Shown here: one piece after another, positions 55,599-64,000 of the stretch | Numbering within the stretch: position 1 is the stretch's first letter | Layout of the letters: each line of letters opens with the position of its first letter | Source of the DNA: Cyathus striatus | Taxonomy: Eukaryota > Basidiomycota > Agaricomycetes > Agaricales > Nidulariaceae | Length of the DNA stretch: 64,000 bases | Assembly: GCA_025738555.1 (NCBI GenBank) | Contig: JAOVFP010000009.1 | Location: forward strand, 1,984,001 to 2,048,000 | Reading direction: 5' to 3' | Made by a program: the position numbers and the translations under genes | Notes under the pieces: model-generated | What the model saw: the letters and a program-made list of their open reading frames with translations, nothing else | The model's database searches: none | Told to the model about the DNA's origin: nothing

Positions 55599-58500
55599 CT
55601 GTTATCATACAAATAGCTGTACATACAAAGTTACTGCTGCGCCTGCCACTGCCATTGATGTGATAGTGACTTTGAAAGGCTGGAACTGTGAGTTGTTCTG
55701 AGTTATCCTGCATGGCTGAACTTCTAAGAACTAATGCTGACTCCATGATGCATTCAGGAATAAGTTATAGTTACCCAGATATCTGGTTTTCTATTCAAAA
55801 CTTCAAGCATGTTCTACTCACTGATGCAGGCAGCTCTTTGCAGTCTACATTTAGCAACAACATGAGGCTATTTAAAAGCTATTTATATTCATTGGCAATG
55901 CGAAGCAGGCAAGAAATGCATTTAGGTGATGTTTACAGCAAGTTTCTAATTTCTGTTCAATACTCATACATAGCCTTGTGCTGTTTAACTGTATAACATG
56001 AGTATTGGGGTTCAGGGCATGCTTGAACATGTTTAGATTTTATTTTATTTTATTCCTTAAACATCTCAGCTTAAATAGTTCAGTATTCTTTTATGAGGTT
56101 CCTTATCGCCTTTCATGCCTTCTAGACAACAGCTAAAAGGTGCTACTACTGCAGAGACAGACACTGAACAGAATGCAAAGCGTAAGTGCATAATTATTTT
56201 TGTACTTAAAGCTGCTCACACCTCACAACACACCTTTCAGAATGTCCAAAACCAAGAGCTCGAAAAGCACCTTTGGCATGTGGTTGCAAATCTAGAAAGC
56301 CTCAAGAGCTGCTCCCACCCGAGACCACCCCTGTCATTCCTCCTGCAGAGCTTGCATTACCAGTTCTAAATTCTCAACCAGTGCCTGTTCCAATTCCTGA
56401 TGTGTCCAATGGAGTTGATAATACAAATGATAATCTCTTTCTTAGTCCACTATGGCCCTCAGCACAATGAATAGCCAAAAACCTTGCTATGGCAACCCCA
56501 GCACAGCAAACTATTACTCATAATGTCTGATTTGTAACACCCTTGACTCCTGCTCAGCTTACTCAACTTGTCTCTGTTGCTGTTCCCTCTTTGGAATCTC
56601 CCCAAGCTGGACCACATAGTCCAATGCAGGCCTCTCATGCAGTTTTGAATGCTAATAGCAAAAAGAGATGTGCTGCTAGTGATGTGAACACATTCTTTGA
56701 GGTTAAGAAGGGCAGAAAGTTCTGCAAATTCTGTTTGTGTGTACTTCTCTCAGTTCATTTTTAGTCAACCAATCTAATATCAGGTAGACATGAGCGTAAG
56801 ACATCAAATAACACTCTTGAACAGCCGATCTCATACAGCAAGTCTATGGCCACTGGAACCCTTAGGCATCACCTGTACACTTGTCACCTGGACACATGGC
56901 TCGAGAGCTGTGAGAAGATGAAGTTAAAAATAACTGCAGCAGATGCCGGGCTTCATGATGCTATAGAATTATATCACAGAAGGTATAGTACTGAACCAAA
57001 CAAAGACAAGAAATCTCGCCCTACACCAGTCTATCAACCATTCACACCTGATGCATTTGTTGATTCTATTGTTGAATGGATTGTAGCAGATGATCAGGTA
57101 TGAGTTATTTTTATTTTTATTTCTGTTACTAATTTTAACAGTCACTAAATGTCATTGAAAGCCCACATCTTCATTCTATTTTTTTGATGCTATGGAAGGA
57201 ACTTTGTAACCAAGATATTCCTCATCGCACAATGATCCGCAATCGAATTCTAGAGGTGTGGTAGAAGCATATTGAAGATCTTGGGAAGGAATTAAGGGTA
57301 CATGCTATATTCATATATATATATATAAACCAGTGTGCTTATTCAAGAAGAATGCTATAGGAGATGTTTCATATACATCTGATATTTGGATGGACCCATT
57401 TTTAAATCCATTCATGGCAGTTACAGCTCACTGGATTCATACTGAAGCTCAAAAAACTGCACTTGGAACACAGTATATAGTTTCATTGCATGCTGAGCTT
57501 ATTGGTTTTCATTGTGTTCCTGGCCGGCATACAGGAGAGCATCTTGCCGCTGTCTTTATGAATGTAATCAATAGACTTAAAATTCGAAAAGTAAGCTGGT
57601 TTTATTATATTGCACTGTAAGCAGTTCTTAATTCATTTTTAGATTGGGTGGATCACTCTCGACAATGCAAGCAATAACAATACCATGATAGCTGCTCTCG
57701 AAGAACAGCTAACTGCAGCTGGAGTTTCCTTCTCAGCAGAGGATCGACAAATACAGTCAGCTTTTAACTTATTATTGATAGTGATATTGAGACAAATAGT
57801 ATTTTGTAGATGCTTCCCACACATCGTAAATTTGGCTGTTCAAGCCATCCTTTCTGCAATTACAAACATGGATTATGCCAGAGATAATGCAGCATATCTT
57901 GAGCCTGGGACTTCCATTATCAGTCACCGGGACACTGTCGCAACATTAAGAACATTGATTAACCAGGTAGACTTTTAATACATAAGTGACATTTATTATA
58001 CTTAAAGATATTGCTCTAGATACAAGCATCACCATTATGCCATGACCATTTTACTAGGGTGCAAGAAAGTCTTTCACCTGATACAGCTCCCTTGCAACTA
58101 ATCCATGATGTTTCAACACGACGGTCATCAACCCATCTAATGATTTCACGAGCACTTGAACTCCACCGGGTACATTGTTTTAAAATTATTAATCATTTTT
58201 ATTTATTTATTCAGTCAAAATTTTACAGCCAATTGAGGTTTATCTTACACAGAATAAGGACCTATGTGATAAATACAAGTTGAGTGATGACAAGTGGAAG
58301 CTGCTTGAAGATTACTCAAAGATATTATGTGTACAATGCAGTGTTGCTTACAATTTATATTATTACTGACTTGAAGCTTAGGTCCCTCATGCATTTCAAC
58401 AGAAACTCTCCAGTGAAACAATGCCTACCTTATCAGAGGCACTCCCATCATTTAAACGAATGATTTCTGTGTGGAATCAATACCAGAATGAAATGCCAAT

Positions 58501-59419
58501 GTACTGTGAAATTATTGAAGCAGGTACTAATAAGTTGACAGGTTATTACGAGCACATCATTAAAGTACCTGCCTTTCAAATTGCAATCCGTAAGTGGGAT
58601 TTCAGTACTACCTGTATTTTGATTATATACTAATTACATATCATAATATTCTAGTCTTAAATCCGACTCAGAAACTCAGGTGGTTCCAAAATAACCTTCT
58701 GGATGAGGTTGATTCTGTATACCAGAGTCTTCTCAAGCATGTGAGTTAATTAATTTCATACTAATAATTATGCTTCAAATATAACTGAAATACTAATGTC
58801 AACTTGTAGCTTGAAAAATATACAACATACAACAATGAACCGGTCACCTCTACAGAAGCATCTTGACCTCATAAAGTACCAGTTGCACTGGATGACAGCT
58901 GGGCTGACAATATTCTTGGTGAAGACCCAGTCTCTCAGAGTATTCCCACAGTCAACTCTTTGCGAGCTGAGATTGATACTTACTTCCATGATGCATCTCC
59001 ACCTGGCACATCAATTCTTTTGTTCTGGCAAGTAAGTCTATTCATTTTATTTATTTATAATATTGGTTTAACTATTTTATTGTAATGAAAGGAGCATCAA
59101 AATCATTATCCAACACTTTTTCGACTTGCCATGGATATTCTTGCAATCCAGGGATCTTCAGTGCCATGTGAAAGAGTATTTTCATCTGGCAAGGAGATGA
59201 TGACAGCATGTCGCAATCGAATTAGATCAGACCTTATGGAGGCACTTCAAATGCTTAAGTTTTCATTTAGAAATGGTTACTGTTTAAACTTTACAGAAGG
59301 CAGTTCTTGGAGGGACAAGCTACAAGATTTGGAGGAGGGTGAGGCATGTCAGCCAAATTTATCATTTAAGCTCGATGTTTTATGATATTTCATATCATAA
59401 AACGTCGAGCTTAAATGAG

Positions 59420-60180
59420 TACAGATTACTCATAAAAACTCATTACTTTGTGCTTCTTACTATTATTACAATTGTATTATGTGTACTCATAAGTACTCAT
59501 TACTTCACATTCCCTATTGTTATTGTAATACTATTATGTGTACTCATAAGTACTCATTACATTATGTTTCCTATTGTTATTGTAATAGTATTATGTGTAC
59601 TCATAAGTACTCATTACTTTATATTCCTTATTGTTATTGTAATACTATTATGTGTACTCATAAGTACTCATTACATTATGTTTCCTATTATTATTGTAAT
59701 ACTATAATGCATACTCATAAGTACTTATTACATTATGTTTCCTATTGTTGTTGTAATAATATTATGCATACTCATAAGTACTCATTACATTGTGTTTCCT
59801 ATTGTTGTTGTAATAGTAATATGCATACTCATAAGTACTCATTACATTATGTTTCCTATTGTTATTGTAATACTATTACTCATAAGTACTCATTACATTA
59901 TGTTTTATATTGTTATTGTAATAGTAATATGCATACTCATAAGTACTCATTACATTGTATTTCATATTATTATTGTAATACTAGTATGTGTACTCATAAG
60001 TACTCATTACTTTATGTTCTCTATTATTACTGTAATGCTTCCTATTATTATTTAATGGTATAATGTGTACTCATAAGTACTCATTAATTTATGTTTCCTA
60101 TTACTATTGTATTAATATTATGTATACTCATAAGTGCTCATTACTTTATACTTTCTATTATTAATATTATTATGTATGCT
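59420..60180. repeat. FB2 left-arm 57-bp repeats
   Basis: About 12-13 units containing GTACTCATAAGTACTCATTA and TATTGTTATTGTAATA. They are mirrored at 62650-63240. The 57-bp period makes all frames open for long stretches, so the encoded ORFs are not genes. Confidence 0.93.
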
Positions 60181-61944
60181 TTTCCCTTATGTATTGCTAT
60201 TACCGATTACTAGTTGACCTGCGCTTTACATATTTCCCACGCATCGCATTTGTCACGTTATTCACGCGCGTCACGTTCGTCACATATATTCCCGCATATC
60301 ACATTCATCCCGCCCGTCACGTCTGTCACGCATATTCCCACGCATCAATTCATCATACATTTCCAACACATCATATTTGTGACAATTTTCACGCGCGTCA
60401 CGTCTGTCACAATTCTCCCACACTATGCATATATTGCACTTGTCACGCTTTAGCACATTTGTCACATTCTTTATGAGCATTGCGCTTTTATGAATGTCAC
60501 ACATCTCACATCTATTTGTCACGCATTTCACGCATGTCACACGTGTCACGTCTTTGAGGCGCGTCACGCCGTGACGATCTGCATACATGTCCCACTTTTC
60601 ACATATGTTACATACATCATTTTTTAAAATCCATCATGTGTTCATGCATGTAACATTTTTCAAATGCATTGCAACTTTTCATAAATATGATGCTTTTGAA
60701 TCACATTATATTTTTCTGTCTGTCATGAGAGTGGAGTAAGAATTTAATAGTATAGAGTCAATTAATTATATATGCAGAGGAAACAAAATGAACTTGTAGA
60801 AGTGGAGACCATAACATGGAAAATAACAATTAGATAGTTATAGAAGTGTGGTAGTAATAAGAAACAAGAATGAAAAATGTAGAGTAATGGGATGATATGA
60901 TGTTTAATAATCAGGTCTAGAGATGTAATGAAATGACAAAGTAAAAACTATAATGGTTAGTCTGGATATGAGAGATCATGAGATCATATGATAGAAATGA
61001 ATGTTTTGGAAATATTTAACAACTGAACAGAAAAGGACATACTGAAAGAACTACATATGGATAAAAAATCTGAAAGAATAGTGAGTATATGTGATTCCAC
61101 ATCACATCAAACTCACATGTCTCAGTTATGAAACAATCATGATTCTTGCATTAACCATTGGTTATTCTTATATCTTCTGCTCACATTATTAAGTCACATA
61201 TATGCTTACTCTATATGATTACATGACACTTCTACACTGTCATATGTGTTCACATCTCTGATTTATGTTATATAGTTCTTTTAGTATTAGTATCCATTTG
61301 GTCATTACTTGCTTGTCTATTCTTTAGTTTAGTGTCAACTACATCATCACCTTCTTTTCTTCTTGTTCTCTTTTCGGAAGGACTACTTTGTCTTTTCTCC
61401 TTTCTTGCCTAAGAAAAACTTACTATTATTTTTCTGTAGTCATGTGCAGTATTGTCATACAGGGTCTGAATCAATGACTGACTTGTCAATGCAAGAGGCT
61501 GAATTACACTGCTAAGTAATGAGATATGGGTTAAATGTGGCATCACTGAGTGCTCTGATTCCTTGGATATGAAAGGTACAGAACATTTTTCATTATAGAC
61601 CTGTTGGAACCCCATCAACATGTCACAATCATGATACACATGCAAGCATATTGTGCTTGAAATGTATTATACATCTCAAAGATGTGACATAAGTAATGCT
61701 TATGATGTGTGTGAAAGCATGATGTAAGTCCCAAAGACATGATGAATATGATGCATGTACAAATTATAAGAAACAGATGTGACTTATGTGACATGCATGC
61801 AGATCGTCACAGCGTGACGTGCCCCAAAGACGTGACACGTGTGACGAGCATGAAATGCGTGACAAATAGATGTGAGATGTGTGACATTCATAAAAGCGCA
61901 ATGCTCATAAAGAATGTGACAAACGTGACGTGTGACGCGCATGA

Positions 61945-62280
61945 AAGCATGACAAACGCGCTAAAGCGTGACAAACGCGCTAAAGCGTGACAAACGCGCT
62001 AAAGCGTGACAAACGCGCTAAAGCGTGACAAACGCGCTAAAGCGTGACAAACGCGCTAAAGCGTGACAAACGCGCTAAAGCGTGACAAACGCGCTAAAGC
62101 GTGACAAACGCGCTAAAGCGTGACAAACGCGCTAAAGCGTGACAAACGCGCTAAAGCGTGACAAACGCGCTAAAGCGTGACAAACGCGCTAAAGCGTGAC
62201 AAACGCGCTAAAGCGTGACAAACGCGCTAAAGCGTGACAAACGCGCTAAAGCGTGACAAACGCGCTAAAGCGTGACAAGT
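61945..62280. repeat. FB2 19-bp satellite (GTGACAAACGCGCTAAAGC) x17
   Basis: About 17 perfect head-to-tail units in the right arm. Each has GTGAC and AACGCGC. The left arm has only a single partial counterpart (60440-60455), so the array expanded after the inverted arms formed. Confidence 0.95.
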
Positions 62281-63432
62281 GCAATATATGCGTAGTGTGG
62301 GAGAATTGTGACAGACGTGACGCGCGTGAAAATTGTCACAGATATGATGTGTGGGAAATGTATAATGAATTGATGCGTGGGAATATGCGTGACAGACGTG
62401 ACGGGCGGGACGAATGTGATGCGCGGGAATATATGTGACGAACGTGACGCACAGGAAATATGTGACGAGCGTGACGCCCGTGAAGAACGTGACAAATGCA
62501 ATGCGCGGGAAAAATACGAGGCGCGGGAGTACGTGTGACGAACGTGACACGCGTGAATAACGTAAGAAATGCGATGCGTGGGAAATTTGTAAATCGCAGG
62601 TCAACTGGTAATCGGTAATAGCAATACATAAGGGAAAAGCATACATAATACTATTAATAATAATAGAAAGTATAAAGTAATGAGCACTTATGAGTATACA
62701 TAATATTAATACAATAGTAATAGGAAACATAAATTAATGAGTACTTATGAGTACACATAATAGTATTACAATAACAATAGGAAACATAATGTAATGAGTA
62801 CTTATGAGTATACATATTACTATTACAACAACAATAGGAAACACAATGTAATGAGTACTTATGAGTATGCATAATAGTATTACAACAACAATAGGAAACA
62901 TAATGTAATGAGTACTTATGAGTATGCATAATAGTATTATAACAACAATAGGAAACATAATGTAATGAGTACTTATGAGAATGCATTATAGTATTACAAT
63001 AATAATATGAAACATAAAGTAATGAGTACTTATGAGTACACATAATAGTATTACAATAACAATAGGAAATATAAAGTAATGAGTACTTATGAGTACACAT
63101 AATAGCATTACAATAACAATAAGGAATATAAAGTAATGAGTACTTATGAGTACACATAATAGTATTACAATAACAATAGGGAATGTGAAGTAATGAGTAC
63201 TTATGAGTACACATAATACAATTGTAATAACAGTAAGAAGCACAAAGTAATGAGTTTTTATGAGTAATCTGTACTCATTTAAGCTCGACGTTTTATGATA
63301 TTTCATATCATAAAATGTCGAGCTTAAATGATAAATTTGGCTGACATGCCTCGGGAGGCTGAGGGGGAGTTGTATTTGAGGTTCCTGGGGCATATTTGCA
63401 GACATGGGTTTAGTAATGTTTTGCAGGAATAG

Positions 63433-64000
63433 TGAGTCCCCCCTCCTTTTTGCATCATTCATTTTCACCTTTGTCTATGAGAGCTGATGATTTACACAGT
63501 TTGCTTACATCCTACATTGCTCATGAATCAGGGCGCACATTCATATTCGAAGACTATATGTGGTCTCATTTACCACTCCCATATATGATATACGAGGATT
63601 CTGCTTAATGCATTTATTTCGGGGCCTACAGCTGGAGGCTCTGTCTCCTCCTCCTCCTCCTCCTCCTCCCCACCCAACACGCAAGGAAAAGAGAAACATC
63701 TATGGAGCATTTCACCTAAACACTGCTAGTTTTGTACAAAATAAATTTCCCACTCAAATTTTGGTATATCTCTTATCCATCTTACAGAAATGTTTGTTTT
63801 TAGGATATGAATAAAACTGTAAGACAGAATTTTATGAAAGTCAAAACTATGGGAAAAATATTTTTTGCTGCAATGATTTTGGCCAGATTATATAATACAT
63901 ACCTAATTAGGAAATGTATTATGTAATATGTGGCTATGCATCAAACACGCAGGCTACAGCTTCAGGAATCCTACAGTGAGATGAGTATCTTTTTGAGCTG
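63433..64000. other. hAT2 3' region, no further gene
   Basis: It contains a (CTC)n microsatellite at 63644-63668 and an AT-rich remainder. No hAT terminal inverted repeat was found before the window end. Confidence 0.45.

Larger units (their letters stand above)
59341..63352. mobile_element. FB2: 4.0-kb satellite-armed foldback element
   Basis: Both ends read GAGGCATGTCAGCCAAATTT in inverted orientation, followed by a hairpin of about 55 bp with arms such as CATTTAAGCTCGA and TTTTATGATAT. Inward lie 57-bp AT-rich repeats, a GC-richer part with TTTCCC.CGC and GTCACG motifs, and an AT-rich centre (60600-61740). The right arm alone has a 19-bp array. Layout and the TGTCAGCCAA core match FB1 although the arms share little sequence. 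GGAGG occurs on both sides of the insertion in hAT2, a possible short duplication. No coding capacity. Confidence 0.82.
56115..63432 (+). pseudogene. hAT-family transposase (hAT2), interrupted and with premature stops
   Basis: Start ATG 56115 (MPSRQQLKGATT). A Pro-rich region follows, then a BED-type zinc finger split by an intron (GRKFCKFC ... LRHHLYTCH near 56730-56890). Next come a core with DVSYTSDIWMDPF and GWITLDNASNNNTMI, CFPHIVNLAVQ after a small intron, and the C-terminal dimerisation region (QGSSVPCERVFSSGKEMMT, then LMEALQMLKFSF). At least eight introns are implied. In-frame stops lie at 56468-56470 (TGA), 56528-56530 (TGA), 57262-57264 (TAG) and 58864-58866 (TGA). FB2 cuts the gene after DLEE at about 59340; beyond it, 63357-63432 continues in frame as AEGELYLRFLGHICRHG and stops at TAG. 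Confidence 0.78.
53731..64000 (+). mobile_element. Second hAT element (hAT2), nested with a KDZ MITE and foldback FB2; right end not in view
   Basis: A hAT-like left terminus TAGTGTTGCCACGGTGTGGC at 53731 is followed by AGCC/GGCT-rich subterminal sequence. The transposase gene starts at 56115. GGTGTAAT (53723-53730) would be the left half of the 8-bp duplication. The matching right terminus was not found before 64000, so the element probably extends past the window. Confidence 0.55.

Noticed and set aside
59339..60063. Open frames encoding CTHKYSLLYVSYCYCNT-like repeats, also at 62654-63468
   Set aside because: Produced by the 57-bp repeat, whose period is a multiple of three; inverted copies give the same peptides on the other strand.

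Overview
The window looks like a transposon-dense, gene-poor stretch of a basidiomycete genome. Agaricomycetes are most likely, possibly an ectomycorrhizal lineage. The reasons are short GT-AG introns of about 50-62 bp, KDZ-type transposons with CxC5/CxC6-like cysteine clusters, a Tc1/mariner-like DDE family typical of mushrooms, and an NB-ARC/TPR receptor gene with many near-identical TPR units. The class-level call is inference.

Layout. 1-4361: KDZ element copy A (plus strand, cut by the window start), inserted in a relic foldback end (4362-4494) that itself broke a retrotransposon gag gene (4495-6330). 7753-8447: 3' end of a Ty1/copia element with its LTR and a 10-bp microsatellite. 9498-15330: a broken hAT transposase gene split by a 4.75-kb foldback element (FB1, 10362-15116) whose arms are satellite arrays. 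15.4-19.5 kb: noncoding, rich in short palindromic motifs. 19523-24178: the only convincing host-type gene, an intron-containing NB-ARC/TPR NLR. 24.3-28.5 kb: a CpG-richer segment with a 424-bp MITE and a 647-bp near-perfect palindrome. 28507-32081: a two-gene Tc1/mariner element. 32198-35229: a second Tc1-like element with TGA stops at CGA sites. 37022-44321: KDZ copy B (minus strand, near-identical to A). 44322-50374: older, truncated KDZ copy C carrying a 610-bp KDZ MITE; C had inserted into the 3' end of a second NLR gene (50375-50545). About 51.75-53.4 kb: five 331-bp tandem units. 53731 to beyond 63432: a second hAT element, split by a 1527-bp KDZ MITE (54072-55598) and by a second 4-kb foldback (FB2, 59341-63352).

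How the parts relate. Target-site duplications and shared termini support one KDZ family with 8-bp duplications. It includes full elements (A, B, C) and non-autonomous derivatives at 45901-46510 and 54072-55598. Premature stops in several element genes are TGA where CGA (Arg) would fit, and copy C differs from copy B by CG to TG/CA changes. This points to deamination of methylated CpG. Against that background, two foldback elements keep dense CpG-rich arrays with an 18- or 19-bp period that carry GTGAC and ACGCG(T) motifs. They share a terminal TGTCAGCCAA plus hairpin architecture, and with the relic at 4362-4494 all three sit in transposon coding sequence. These satellite-armed foldbacks are my best candidate for an undescribed system. 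All functional statements about them are inference.
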